Assembly (NCBI GenBank): GCA_900540845.1
Contig: UQHS01000008.1
Span: 30,260-94,259 of the forward strand
DNA length: 64,000 bases
DNA from: an uncultured Collinsella sp.
GTDB lineage: Bacteria > Actinomycetota > Coriobacteriia > Coriobacteriales > Coriobacteriaceae
Direction of reading: 5' to 3'
The position numbers were made by a program, and so were the translations under genes. This document shows positions 47,713 to 56,484 of the stretch, in pieces. Under the pieces are notes generated by a model. That model saw nothing but the letters and a program-made list of their open reading frames with translations. It had not been told where the DNA came from and did not search any database. Position 1 is the first letter of the stretch. Every line of letters begins with the position of its first letter.

Positions 47713-47979
47713 ATGGCTGAAGCAACTGAGCGCAACGCGCGCAAGGTCCGTCAGGGCATCGTTTCCTCCATCATGGGCAACAAGTCCATTGTTGTCACCA
47801 CCACGGAGCGCAAGCGTCATCCCAAGTACGGCAAGATGATGACCAGCACCAAGAAGTTCCACGTCCACGACGAGGAGAACACGGCCGGCGTTGGCGACAC
47901 CGTTCGCATCATGGAGACCCGTCCGCTGTCCGCCACCAAGCGTTGGCGTCTTGTCGAGATCATCGAGCGCGCCAAGTAA
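47713..47979 (+). CDS. rpsQ: 30S ribosomal protein S17
   Basis: 88 residues with the OB fold (RQGIVSSIMGNKSIVV, HPKYGKMMTSTKKFHVHDE, ETRPLSATKRWRLVEI). A primary 16S-binding protein. AAGGAG lies upstream. A 111-bp gap with a hairpin separates it from rplN. Confidence 0.96.
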   Translation: MAEATERNARKVRQGIVSSIMGNKSIVVTTTERKRHPKYGKMMTSTKKFHVHDEENTAGVGDTVRIMETRPLSATKRWRLVEIIERAK

Positions 47980-48007
47980 GCTTGTTGAAGTAAACCCTTA
48001 CGGCGAT

Positions 48008-48056
48008 GTGCGCCCGCCTGAGTTCCAGCTCGGTTCTCGCGATAGGGCGGTCGCAC
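48008..48056 (+). promoter_or_regulatory. Hairpin in the rpsQ-rplN gap
   Basis: Arms 48008-48018 and 48046-48056 pair over 11 positions with one mismatch (GTGCG.CCGCC). In many bacteria this is the start of the spc operon; the structure could be a leader element for rplN. Confidence 0.4.
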
Positions 48057-48090
48057 CTCTCGCCGGCTTAGGTTCGGAAAGGTTCCAACC

Positions 48091-48459
48091 ATGATTCAGA
48101 TGCAAACCATGCTGAACGTTGCCGACAACTCCGGTGCGCGCAAGGTTCGTTGCATTAAGGTGCTGGGCGGCTCTAAGCGCCGTTACGCCGGCATCGGTGA
48201 CGTCGTCATGGCCGCCGTTCAGGAGGCCACGCCTGGCGCCAACGTCAAGAAGAAGGATGTCGTGCGCTGCGTTATCGTTCGCACCGTCAAGGAGGTCCGC
48301 CGCAAGGACGGCTCCTACATCCGCTTCGATGACAACGCCGCCGTCGTCATCAACAAGGATGGTTCGCCTGTCGGCACCCGTATCTTCGGGCCCGTCGCTC
48401 GCGAGCTTCGTGACAAGAAGTACATGAAGATCGTCTCGCTCGCACCCGAGACCCTCTAA
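48091..48459 (+). CDS. rplN: 50S ribosomal protein L14
   Basis: 122 residues (IQMQTMLNVADNSGARKV). Forms inter-subunit bridges and is the binding site of ribosome-silencing factor RsfS. Motif GSPVGTRIFGPVARELRDK is intact. First gene of the spc set. Confidence 0.97.
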   Translation: MIQMQTMLNVADNSGARKVRCIKVLGGSKRRYAGIGDVVMAAVQEATPGANVKKKDVVRCVIVRTVKEVRRKDGSYIRFDDNAAVVINKDGSPVGTRIFGPVARELRDKKYMKIVSLAPETL

Positions 48460-48477
48460 CGTAAGGGAGAGACCACT

Positions 48478-48801
48478 ATGTCTATGTCCATCAAGAAGGG
48501 CGACAAGGTCGAGGTGCTCTCCGGCAAGGATCGCGGCAAGCAGGGCGTCGTCCTGCGCGCGCTGCCTTCCGAGGGCAAGGTTATCGTCGAGGGCGTCGCC
48601 GTGGCCAAGAAGGCCGTCAAGCCCAACGGTGCTGGCCAGCAGGGCGGCATCGTCGACAAGGAGATGCCGATCGACGTTTCCAACGTCCAGCTCATCTGCC
48701 CTGAGTGCGGCAAGCGCACCCGCGTTGGCCACGAGGCCGGCGAGCTCGACGGTCACAAGACCAAGCTCCGTATTTGCAAGAAGTGCGGTCACAAGTTCTA
48801 A
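48478..48801 (+). CDS. rplX: 50S ribosomal protein L24
   Basis: 107 residues with a KOW motif (KKGDKVEVLSGKDRGKQG) and a C-terminal zinc-ribbon-like pair (CPECGKRTRVG, then CKKCGHKF). It starts 50S assembly. A second ATG two codons on (48484) is possible. It is followed by a strong terminator, whereas in most bacteria rplE follows at once. Confidence 0.97.
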   Translation: MSMSIKKGDKVEVLSGKDRGKQGVVLRALPSEGKVIVEGVAVAKKAVKPNGAGQQGGIVDKEMPIDVSNVQLICPECGKRTRVGHEAGELDGHKTKLRICKKCGHKF

Positions 48802-48825
48802 GAGTTCATCTCTAGAGCACCTACT

Positions 48826-48868
48826 GAACCCCCTGGATTGCCCTATGTGCGGTCCAGGGGGTTCTTTT
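48826..48868 (+). terminator. Terminator after rplX
   Basis: A perfect 12-bp stem (48826-48837 with 48853-48864, core ACCCCCTGG) with a 15-nt loop and TTTT. It ends the rplC-rplX transcript. Confidence 0.9.
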
Positions 48869-49075
48869 GTGCACTGAACGGGTAGGGCGGAGTGGCGCGC
48901 GCATCGCCATGTGGCCCTAGATCACTCGTAGGGGTGGGGCATGCGTATTTCACCTCGATATCGCAAAGAAATACGCACAACCGAGCGAAAACGCGCACAG
49001 GCGCGCAACATTGTGATAAGCTTTGAGCAGCACGATAGGCATTGGGCTTATCGGTGACGGTGTGAGGAGATCTCC

Positions 49076-50167
49076 ATGGATACGAAGTGCGCTGCGAATC
49101 AAACTGCACCTAAGGACGCGGCAGCGGCCGCGAAAGCCGCATTTGAGGCGGTCGCCGGCAAGCCTTTCCCAGATGATATTTTCACGGCCCCGCATCTCAA
49201 CTGGGCGATTATCGGTTGCGGCGTGATCGCCAACCAGTTTGCCCAGTCGCTTGCGCTTGCGGGTCGCACGGTGTATGGCATCGCCAACCGCACGCGCTCC
49301 AAGGCCGAGGCATTTGCCCAGATCTACGGCGTCGAGCATGTATACGATTCGGTCGAAGAGCTCTATGCCGATCCGCGTGTCGATTGCGTCTACATCACCA
49401 CGCCGCACAACACGCATATCACCTATCTGCGCGGCGCCCTGGCCGCCGGCAAGCACGTTTTGTGCGAAAAGGCCATCACGCTCAATTCCGCCGAGCTTGA
49501 GGAAGCCCGTGCGATCGCCGATGAGCACGGCGTTGTCCTCATGGATGCGACGACTGTCCTTCATATGCCCCTGTACGTTGAGCTTACGCGCCGCGCCCAG
49601 GCGGGTGAGTTCGGTCGGTTGCGTCTGGCGCAGGTGAACTTCGGAAGTTTTCACGAGTACGACGACGTGTCCAACCGCTTCTGGAATCGAAGCCTTGCGG
49701 GTGGCGCGATGCTCGATATCGGCGTGTACGCTCTGTCGGTGGCACGACTGTTCATGGAGAGCCAGCCCACCGATGTCGTATCGCTTGCGAATCTGTTTGA
49801 GACGGGGGTCGACGAGGAGAGCGGCTTCGTGACGCGCAATGCCGAGGGTCAGCTGGGTGTGTTCTCCCTGAGCATGCACGCCAAGCAACCCAAGCGCGCG
49901 ACCCTGTGTTTCGACCATTGCTACATCGAGGTCATGTCCTATCCTCGCGCAGACCATGCGACGATCACCTGGACCGCAGACGGTCGTCGCGAAGAAGTCG
50001 AGGCCGGCGTCGAGGCCTATGCGCTTTGCTATGAGGCCGCGGATCTTGAGAGCGCCGTGGCCGGAGACGCGTCCAAGCTCGAGCTTATCGAGTACGCATC
50101 CGATGTCATGGAGACGATGACGCGTCTGCGCGCCGACTGGGGGGTCGTGTACCCCGAGGAGGAGTAG
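49076..50167 (+). CDS. Gfo/Idh/MocA family oxidoreductase
   Basis: 363 residues. An N-terminal extension of about 35 residues precedes the NAD(P) fold WAIIGCGVIANQF. The catalytic lysine motif is HVLCEKAI (the family consensus is EKP). C-terminal alpha/beta domain with GGAMLDIGVYALSV. Enzymes of this family oxidise or reduce sugars, inositols or dihydrodiols; the substrate is not predictable. The ATG follows GAGGAGATC. The DeoR-type regulator begins five bases after its stop, so both are likely one operon concerned with carbohydrate use. Confidence 0.9.
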   Translation: MDTKCAANQTAPKDAAAAAKAAFEAVAGKPFPDDIFTAPHLNWAIIGCGVIANQFAQSLALAGRTVYGIANRTRSKAEAFAQIYGVEHVYDSVEELYADPRVDCVYITTPHNTHITYLRGALAAGKHVLCEKAITLNSAELEEARAIADEHGVVLMDATTVLHMPLYVELTRRAQAGEFGRLRLAQVNFGSFHEYDDVSNRFWNRSLAGGAMLDIGVYALSVARLFMESQPTDVVSLANLFETGVDEESGFVTRNAEGQLGVFSLSMHAKQPKRATLCFDHCYIEVMSYPRADHATITWTADGRREEVEAGVEAYALCYEAADLESAVAGDASKLELIEYASDVMETMTRLRADWGVVYPEEE

Positions 50168-50172
50168 ACGTC

Positions 50173-50919
50173 ATGCTTGCGGAAGATCGGCTCAACGCGA
50201 TCGTGCGAATGGTCACCGATGAGGGATCGATGGCTGTGCCGGATCTTGCCGAGGCGCTTGGAGTGACGCCATCGACAATCCGTCGTGACCTGCAGGCGCT
50301 CGATCGCGCGCATCGTCTGGCGAAGGTGCATGGCGGAGCGACCAGCTTGGAGCGGGCCCACATCGCTCGTGACCTGACGATCCCCGAGCGAAGCGAGCTC
50401 CATATCGATGAAAAGCGGGCCATCGCTCGAGCGGCGGCGCAGCGCATCGAGCCGGGGTCGTATGTGTATATCGACTCGGGATCGACCACCCTGCAGCTTG
50501 TTGCCTGCGTTCCCGTCGACACCGGGGTGACCTACGTGACGGATTCGGTGGGGCACGCACGCCGTTTGATGGAACGGGGCTGCCGTGTCATGGTGACGGG
50601 CGGCGAGCTCAAACCCGAGACCGAGGCCCTGGTGGGCCCGGATGCGACGGCGATGCTTGCTCGCTATCGGTTCTCCTGCGGGTTTTGGGGCGCGAACGGC
50701 ATCAGCATGGACCATGGGATGACGTCCCCCGATCCACTCGAGGCTGAGGTCAAGCGCGTCTCCATGGCACAAACGCGGCAGCCCTACGTCCTTGCGGACG
50801 CGAGCAAATTTGGCATGGAAGCGTCTGTCAGTTTCGCGTCAATTGAGAACGTCACGATTATCACCTCGGGAGCGGTGCCACAGGCATACCGTTCAATCGA
50901 AGGGCTGATTATCGCTTGA
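50173..50919 (+). CDS. DeoR/GlpR family transcriptional regulator
   Basis: 248 residues. The N-terminal winged helix-turn-helix is MAVPDLAEALGVTPSTIRRDL (cut: VPDLAEAL, GVTPSTIRRD), then LAKVHGGA, the DeoR hallmark. The sugar-phosphate-sensing domain follows (YVYIDSGSTTLQL, VMVTGGELKPETEALVG, GFWGANGIS). GAGGAG at the end of the preceding gene serves as its ribosome binding site. It probably controls its own operon in response to a phosphorylated sugar. Confidence 0.92.
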   Translation: MLAEDRLNAIVRMVTDEGSMAVPDLAEALGVTPSTIRRDLQALDRAHRLAKVHGGATSLERAHIARDLTIPERSELHIDEKRAIARAAAQRIEPGSYVYIDSGSTTLQLVACVPVDTGVTYVTDSVGHARRLMERGCRVMVTGGELKPETEALVGPDATAMLARYRFSCGFWGANGISMDHGMTSPDPLEAEVKRVSMAQTRQPYVLADASKFGMEASVSFASIENVTIITSGAVPQAYRSIEGLIIA

Positions 50920-50960
50920 GGCGGCCGCCGTCCCGAGTGGGCTGGCGACCGTCTCAGCGC

Positions 50961-50994
50961 GTCTCGCGGTAGCGCACGGGCTCGGCCGCGAGAC
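50961..50994. terminator. Hairpin between convergent genes
   Basis: A 9-bp perfect stem GTCTCGCGG/CCGCGAGAC with a 16-nt loop between the DeoR-type gene and the end of the U32 gene; no clear T-run. Confidence 0.4.
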
Positions 50995-51006
50995 GTCTGT
51001 CATGCC

Positions 51007-53577
51007 CTATTCGACGCCTTGGAACAGGCATCCGGAGCTCGAGCCGGGCATGCGCTTGTCGGGTGTGCGGCCTGCGCGGGCGGCGTCGAGGGCGCGTTTG
51101 GCCCGCGCGACGCGACGGGCGAGCTCGTCGGCATCGAGCAGCGTGCCGTCGACCAAGAACCGCGAGACGCCTGCCGCCAAGAGGGCGGGGATCTGCGGGG
51201 TGGCGTCGATGGGCACGCCGTCGTAGAGGTGGCTGCGCCCATTGAGACCCGTACGGACGGGAAGCATGCGCCCATCGATGTTCTTGAGCCTAAAGGCGCG
51301 CGTCCGAAACCGGCAACGCTCGCAATCGTGGATGCACGCGCCGGCGACCTGCAGGATGCAGTGCTCGCTTGTCATCACTCGAGGGGAGCCCAGCACCATG
51401 ATGCCGAGGGCCATGTCGCCGCGTTGCGGCGCGATGCGCTCGATTTCCGCAAGCGTGAGCTCGGGCGAGAGCCACGCCGCATGCGCGCCCCGCTCGTGCA
51501 GGACGTGCATGCACGCAGCGTTGTGGACGGGAATGCAGCTTCGAAGCTCGACGCAGGTCCCGCGCTCGGAGCCGAGTGCGAGCTGGGAAATCGTGCCGAC
51601 GGCAGCGGGGACAGCGCTTGTAAGCCACGGGTCGAGGCGCTCGTGGTCCATCTCGCGCGACACCTCGTCAAGCACGGCGATGATGCCGTTGTCAGCCGCG
51701 TCGGCAGGGGAGTAGCCGGCGCCGAGAAGATTGTCGACCGTCATGTATATGCGCGTGGCGCCAGCATCGCGCGCCGCCGTTGCGGCCGCAAGTGAGGGAG
51801 CGAGCGCGCAGATTTCCCCATCCACGGCATGCGCGCCGCAAAGACCCACGTCTCCACGGGCGTCGGCGGGGAGGCCGACATCACAGGGGGAGCCGTGCCC
51901 CTCGATCTCGACGCCCGCCACACCGGTGACACAGCGCGAATCGGGCGCACCGGTGAGGGGAAAACGACCTTTGAGGCGCTTTGCGTATGGCGCGAGAATG
52001 ACGGCCTCGAGCGCCTCGCATGCCGCCGCGCGGACCTTGTGGACGGCGGAGAAGCCCATGCCGCATCCCTCGTCAAGCTGGATATCGAAGTTGACCGCCT
52101 CAAAGGCGGAGGACCCCATGCGCCCCACGTGCTCGATGAGGTCCTCTGCGGTCACGGCCTTGGTGCGTGCCGCCTCGACGATAAAGCCGTGCGCCTGCGC
52201 GGAAAGGGCAGGGTCGTCCACGCAACGAAGCTCGATGGTGAACGGCCGGCCGATTTGAGCGATAACGTGAACGTCGACGAGCCGTTTGCGCGCGACGGGG
52301 CGCTTGAGGGCGGCATCGGCGGAGTCCATGGCCTGTTGGCTGCGAATGAGGCGCACGCGTGAGCCCGCGGGCATGGGGCGCGCCGTGCGGCACTCGATCA
52401 CATCGCCGGCGGCCGCGTCTTCGGGCGCGATGGCGGTGAGGAATTGGTCGAACTCATCGTCGTGGCGCAGCTCGAGCAGGTCGCCCTTGCCGACGGGCTC
52501 AACAAGGCGCAGGCGCGTCCACGCCGCGCGACGGCGCTTGTCATCGGGCTTGAGCCCGCAGGTGTTGCCGAACGGCTTGCTGCCGAGCACCTCGCCGACG
52601 ATCTGGCCCCGATTGTTGGACCTCTCGTAGCTCATCATCTCGTCGCCCGAGCGACCCTCCTGGTATTCGCAGGTGAAGTCTCGGTTGAAGCAGCGCTTGA
52701 GCGTGCGATAGCGCGCTGCGGCGACCTCCTCGGTCACGTCGTGTCCGGCGAGGACGTCGTCGAGCTGCGCGCGGTAGGTGCTCACGATCGAGTACACGTA
52801 ATCGGGGGCTTTCATGCGGCCCTCGAGCTTGAGGGCGTGCGCGCCGGCGTCCAGCAGACGGGGGAGCATGGGCGCCGTGCAGGTGTCGCGCGGACAGAGC
52901 GCGCGCTCGCGCCCGGGGCGGGACCACGAGCGCCCGGTCTCATCGATGAGCTCATACGGCAAGCGACAGGGCTGCGCGCACATGCCGCGGTTGGCCGAGC
53001 GCCCGCGCGAGGTGAAGCTCGACAGGAGACAGACTCCCGAATAGCAAAAGCAGATCGCGCCGTGGGAGAAGACCTCGAGTTCGATGTCGACCGCGTCGTG
53101 GATGTGCGCGATCTCGTCGACGGACAGCTCGCGCGAGAGCGTCACGCGGTCCGCGCCGGCGGCCTTGCACCAGGCGGTGCCACGCGCATCGTGGATGTTC
53201 GCCTGAGTGGAGATGTGCGTCTCGATTTCGGGCATGAGACGCCTAATTTCGAAGAACAGCCCCCAGTCCTGGATGATGAACGCGTCGGCTCCCAGCCGCC
53301 AGCAGCGGTTGACGAGCTCGAGCGCCTCGGCCATCTCCTCGTCCTTGATGACGATGTTGACGGTCACGTACACGCGCGAACCCGCCAGGTGCGCCGCGCG
53401 GCACGCGGCCTCGAAGGTGTCGTCGGTGAAGTTGTCGGCCTTGCGGCGCGCGTTGAACGACCCCATGCCGCAATAGATGGCGTCGGCGCCGGCGGCAAGC
53501 GCAGCGTAAAACGGTTCCGGCCCGCCCGCAGGCGCGAGCAGCTCAGGTTTGGAAAAACGTATTGAAGAAGAAGGCAT
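51007..53577 (-). CDS. U32 family peptidase / RlhA-like protein
   Basis: 856 residues. The start PELLAPAGGPEPFYAALAAGADAIYCG (in blocks) and the family signature VFSHGAICFCYSGVCLLSSF are diagnostic for U32. The four signature cysteines are present. After the U32 core there is a DUF3656-like region and a further C-terminal U32-like repeat (ELRSCIPVHNAACMHVL, CERCRFRTRAF). The long form includes E. coli RlhA, which hydroxylates 23S rRNA C2501, so a role in rRNA modification is as likely as proteolysis. The ATG at 53577 follows GGAGG. It lies within the ribosomal gene cluster on the opposite strand. Confidence 0.9.
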   Translation of the reverse strand: MPSSSIRFSKPELLAPAGGPEPFYAALAAGADAIYCGMGSFNARRKADNFTDDTFEAACRAAHLAGSRVYVTVNIVIKDEEMAEALELVNRCWRLGADAFIIQDWGLFFEIRRLMPEIETHISTQANIHDARGTAWCKAAGADRVTLSRELSVDEIAHIHDAVDIELEVFSHGAICFCYSGVCLLSSFTSRGRSANRGMCAQPCRLPYELIDETGRSWSRPGRERALCPRDTCTAPMLPRLLDAGAHALKLEGRMKAPDYVYSIVSTYRAQLDDVLAGHDVTEEVAAARYRTLKRCFNRDFTCEYQEGRSGDEMMSYERSNNRGQIVGEVLGSKPFGNTCGLKPDDKRRRAAWTRLRLVEPVGKGDLLELRHDDEFDQFLTAIAPEDAAAGDVIECRTARPMPAGSRVRLIRSQQAMDSADAALKRPVARKRLVDVHVIAQIGRPFTIELRCVDDPALSAQAHGFIVEAARTKAVTAEDLIEHVGRMGSSAFEAVNFDIQLDEGCGMGFSAVHKVRAAACEALEAVILAPYAKRLKGRFPLTGAPDSRCVTGVAGVEIEGHGSPCDVGLPADARGDVGLCGAHAVDGEICALAPSLAAATAARDAGATRIYMTVDNLLGAGYSPADAADNGIIAVLDEVSREMDHERLDPWLTSAVPAAVGTISQLALGSERGTCVELRSCIPVHNAACMHVLHERGAHAAWLSPELTLAEIERIAPQRGDMALGIMVLGSPRVMTSEHCILQVAGACIHDCERCRFRTRAFRLKNIDGRMLPVRTGLNGRSHLYDGVPIDATPQIPALLAAGVSRFLVDGTLLDADELARRVARAKRALDAARAGRTPDKRMPGSSSGCLFQGVE

Positions 53578-53660
53578 GAAGACCTCCGGAGTAACGGTTG
53601 ATACGCAACCAGTATAGAGTGCTGGGGCTTCAGCGATGTGAACGGTTTGCGTGACCGAGG

Positions 53661-53771
53661 GCGCGGGAGGGCCGAGGGATTTTTGTAGATTCCGCACGCA
53701 AAGAAGTGTCCAGTGGACGCTTCGTCTTGCGCAGGACTTGACCGAGCAAAAATCCCTCGGCCCTCCCGCGC
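53661..53771. repeat. Fold-back element with 25-bp perfect inverted repeats
   Basis: Arms 53661-53685 and 53747-53771 are exact inverse copies (core GGGCCGAGGGATTTTTG). The 61-nt centre holds a smaller inverted repeat around GTCCAGTGGAC (53708-53718), so the whole 111 bp can form one long nested hairpin. MITE-like or double terminator; no target duplication seen. Confidence 0.8.
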
Positions 53772-54026
53772 CCCCCGGTTCGCTCGACGAAAGCGTTGAT
53801 CCCGATTTATGGATTTACCTGCACACCTCAACTTTCGGTGGCAAAGAACACGACATAGGCGTATAGTAACGACTGTTTTGTCGGCTCCTGCCGTCAATTC
53901 GTCATGCGCATGACAGCCATCGTGAGCATGATGCACGTCAGGAGGCACGAGGCTAACCCAGCAACAAGCGGGCGAGCCAGGTGCCCGAAATTGCCTTGAA
54001 AGAGGAGAGCGCACGCCTTGTGTGCG

Positions 54027-54058
54027 GCGCCCGACGATTGAAAGGCAAGGTCGGGCGC
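54027..54058 (+). promoter_or_regulatory. Leader hairpin before rplE
   Basis: A perfect 9-bp stem GCGCCCGAC/GTCGGGCGC with a 14-nt loop, 55 bases before the rplE start. Confidence 0.5.
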
Positions 54059-54112
54059 ATGGGTCGATCGAAGAGGCCAACCCCGTGCTTAAAACCCCAG
54101 TAAGGAGTGAAA

Positions 54113-54670
54113 ATGGCTGAGGAGAAGTACATTCCCCGTCTCAAGACCAAGTACAACAACGAGGTCAAGCAGCTCATGCAGGACAAGTTCCAGTATGAGA
54201 ACGTCATGATGATCCCCAAGTTCGAGAAGATCGTCGTGAACATGGGTGTCGGCGAGGCCGCCACCGATTCCAAGGCTATCGACGGTGCCGTGCGCGACCT
54301 TCGCGTCATCACCGGCCAGCAGCCCATGGTCACCCGTGCCCGTAAGTCCATCGCTTCCTTCAAGCTGCGCGCTGGCATGCCCATCGGCGCCAAGGTCACC
54401 CTGCGCGGCGACCGCATGTGGGAGTTCTTTGATCGCCTGACTTCCGTCGCGATCCCCCGTATCCGCGACTTCCGCGGCATCTCCGCCAAGTCCTTCGACG
54501 GCCGCGGCAACTTCTCCATGGGCGTCACCGAGCAGCTCATCTTCCCCGAGGTTGACTTCGACTCCGTCGACCACACCCGTGGTATGGACATCACCATCGT
54601 CACCACCGCCAAGACCGACGAAGAGGCCAAGGCCCTTCTCGACGCCTTCGGCTTCCCGTTCAAGAAATAG
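54113..54670 (+). CDS. rplE: 50S ribosomal protein L5
   Basis: 185 residues (AEEKYIPRLKTKYNNEV). Binds 5S rRNA and contacts the P-site tRNA; the LRGDRMWEFFDRL and EQLIFPEVDFD blocks are typical. The ATG at 54113 follows AAGGAG. It starts the second part of the spc genes after a 5.3-kb interruption. Confidence 0.97.
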   Translation: MAEEKYIPRLKTKYNNEVKQLMQDKFQYENVMMIPKFEKIVVNMGVGEAATDSKAIDGAVRDLRVITGQQPMVTRARKSIASFKLRAGMPIGAKVTLRGDRMWEFFDRLTSVAIPRIRDFRGISAKSFDGRGNFSMGVTEQLIFPEVDFDSVDHTRGMDITIVTTAKTDEEAKALLDAFGFPFKK

Positions 54671-54691
54671 GTACTTATTGCCCCGGGTTCC

Positions 54692-54724
54692 ACAGGCGGT
54701 GCGCGAAGAGCACGTGCCGCCTGT
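54692..54724 (+). promoter_or_regulatory. Hairpin in the rplE-rpsN gap
   Basis: An 8-bp stem ACAGGCGG/CCGCCTGT with a 17-nt loop, 36 bases before rpsN; role unknown. Confidence 0.35.
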
Positions 54725-54760
54725 CCGAGGCGCATATATATGTATGTGAGGAGGAAATAA

Positions 54761-54946
54761 GTGGCTAAGACATCGATGATCGTCAAGTGCAATCGCAAGC
54801 AGAAGTTCTCGACCCGCGAGTACACGCGCTGCCAGCGCTGCGGCCGTCCGCACTCTGTGTACCGCAAGTTCGGCCTGTGCCGTGTCTGCTTCCGCGAGCT
54901 GGCGCTCAAGGGCGAGCTTCCCGGCATCAAGAAGGCCAGCTGGTAA
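54761..54946 (+). CDS. rpsZ: 30S ribosomal protein S14, zinc type
   Basis: 61 residues (AKTSMIVKCNRKQKFSTREY) with the zinc pair CQRCG...CRVC. The short, cysteine-containing form is the one called S14Z; some organisms also carry a zinc-free long copy, not visible here. Starts at a GTG with GAGGAGG eight bases upstream. Confidence 0.96.
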   Translation: MAKTSMIVKCNRKQKFSTREYTRCQRCGRPHSVYRKFGLCRVCFRELALKGELPGIKKASW

Positions 54947-55072
54947 GTCACTGCCAGCGCGCGCACGTTTAATACGGCGTGACGCGTACGGAAGACGTGC
55001 CGTACAGGCTTTCCCGCTACGGGTGGGGGAGTACCGATGGCACGGACTCATCAAGAACGAAGGAGAATCCAC

Positions 55073-55471
55073 ATGAATCTCACCGACCCGATCGCAGACA
55101 TGCTCACGCGCATCCGCAACGGCAATGCTGCGAACAAGGCCGAGGTCTCTATGCCGAGCTCCAAGAAGCTCGTTGAGATCGCTCGAGTCATCTACGAGGA
55201 GGGCTACATCGAGGGCTACACCGTTGAGGACACCGCCCCGGCCAAGACCCTCCACATCACCCTTAAGTATGGTCCCAAGAAGGCCAAGGTCATCAACGGC
55301 ATCAAGCGCTACTCCAAGCCTGGTCTGCGCAAGTACGCCGGCGTGAAGGACCTCCCCCGCGTCCGCGGTGGCCTCGGTACCGCCATTGTTTCCACCAGCC
55401 AGGGTGTCATGGCCGACCGCGATGCTCGCAAGAAGGGCATCGGCGGCGAGGTCATCGCCCTCATCTGGTAA
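55073..55471 (+). CDS. rpsH: 30S ribosomal protein S8
   Basis: 132 residues (NLTDPIADMLTRIRNGN). Central 16S-binding protein and, in E. coli, the repressor of the spc operon. The ATG at 55073 follows AAGGAG; upstream in-frame ATG at 55037 has no similarity. C-terminal ISTSQGVMAD-type block reads VSTSQGVMADRDARK. Confidence 0.97.
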   Translation: MNLTDPIADMLTRIRNGNAANKAEVSMPSSKKLVEIARVIYEEGYIEGYTVEDTAPAKTLHITLKYGPKKAKVINGIKRYSKPGLRKYAGVKDLPRVRGGLGTAIVSTSQGVMADRDARKKGIGGEVIALIW

Positions 55472-55505
55472 TTCGCTTAGGCGAGTAGAAGGAAAGGAGA
55501 ACACC

Positions 55506-56042
55506 GTGTCTCGTATCGGTAAGAAGCCTGTCCAGATTCCCGCCGGAGTCGAAGTGGCAGTTGACGGCACCCACGTGTCCGTGAAGGGCCCCAAGGGCAC
55601 CCTTGAGGCCGATTTCTATGAGAAGCTCTCCATCGAGGTTGAGGACGGCGTGCTGACCGTCTCCCGCCCCGACGACGAGCGTGAGACCCGTGCCCGTCAC
55701 GGCCTCACCCGCGCCCTGATCCAGAACATGGTCACCGGCGTTTCCGAGGGTTACACCAAGGTCCTCGAGCTCGCTGGCGTTGGCTACCGCGTCCAGCTCA
55801 AGGGCAAGGACCTCGACCTGTCCCTCGGTTACTCTCACCCGGTTGTCTACACCGCGCCTGAGGGCATCACCTTCGAGTGCCCCGACAACACCCACATTCA
55901 CGTCAAGGGCATCAACAAGCAGCAGGTTGGCCAGGTTGCCGCCGAGATCCGTGCCAAGCGTCCGCCGGAGCCTTACAAGGGCAAGGGCATTCACTACCTG
56001 GGCGAGCACATCCGCCGCAAGCTCGGCAAGGCCGCTAAGTAG
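55506..56042 (+). CDS. rplF: 50S ribosomal protein L6
   Basis: 178 residues (SRIGKKPVQIPAGVEV). Two repeated L6 folds; the C-terminal RPPEPYKGKGIHY signature is present. Starts with GTG at 55506 after AAGGAG, which gives the normal length. Located near the factor-binding site of the 50S subunit. Confidence 0.97.
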   Translation: MSRIGKKPVQIPAGVEVAVDGTHVSVKGPKGTLEADFYEKLSIEVEDGVLTVSRPDDERETRARHGLTRALIQNMVTGVSEGYTKVLELAGVGYRVQLKGKDLDLSLGYSHPVVYTAPEGITFECPDNTHIHVKGINKQQVGQVAAEIRAKRPPEPYKGKGIHYLGEHIRRKLGKAAK

Positions 56043-56110
56043 TAGAGCGCTTCCACGTCGTAAGACCAGCACCCCGTCAGGTGCTGGCAGGACTTCATAA
56101 GGAGTTTCAC

Positions 56111-56473
56111 ATGAACAAGCAACAGGCAAAGCGCGCCGGCCTCAAGCGTCGTCAGCGCCGTGTCCGCGGCAAGATCTTTGGCACCCCCGCCCGTCCGCGT
56201 CTGCGCGTCGTGCGTTCCAACGCCAACATCTATGCCATGATCGTCGATGACACCAAGGGTCACACCCTCGTCTCCGCCTCCACCCTCGAGGCTGAGTTCA
56301 AGGGCACCACGACCAGCAACAAGGAGGCTGCCGAGAAGGTCGGTAAGCTCGTGGGCGAGCGCGCCCTCGCTGCCGGCATCACGACCGTTTCCTTCGACCG
56401 CGGTGGCCGCATCTACCATGGTCGCGTCAAGGCCCTCGCCGACGGTGCCCGCGCCGCCGGTCTCGAATTCTAG
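56111..56473 (+). CDS. rplR: 50S ribosomal protein L18
   Basis: 120 residues. 5S rRNA-binding protein; RLRVVRSNANIYAMIVDD and FDRGGRIYHGRVKALADGAR are typical. The ATG at 56111 follows AAGGAG. Stop lies 11 bases before rpsE. Confidence 0.97.
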   Translation: MNKQQAKRAGLKRRQRRVRGKIFGTPARPRLRVVRSNANIYAMIVDDTKGHTLVSASTLEAEFKGTTTSNKEAAEKVGKLVGERALAAGITTVSFDRGGRIYHGRVKALADGARAAGLEF

Positions 56474-56484
56474 GAGGTAAGAGC

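Larger units (their letters stand above)
53578..54112. other. Divergent gap between the U32 gene and rplE
   Basis: A 535-bp region without a supported gene. It contains a long fold-back element (53661-53771), a -10-like TATAGT at 53862-53867 without a clear -35, and a hairpin in the rplE leader (54027-54058). Confidence 0.6.
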
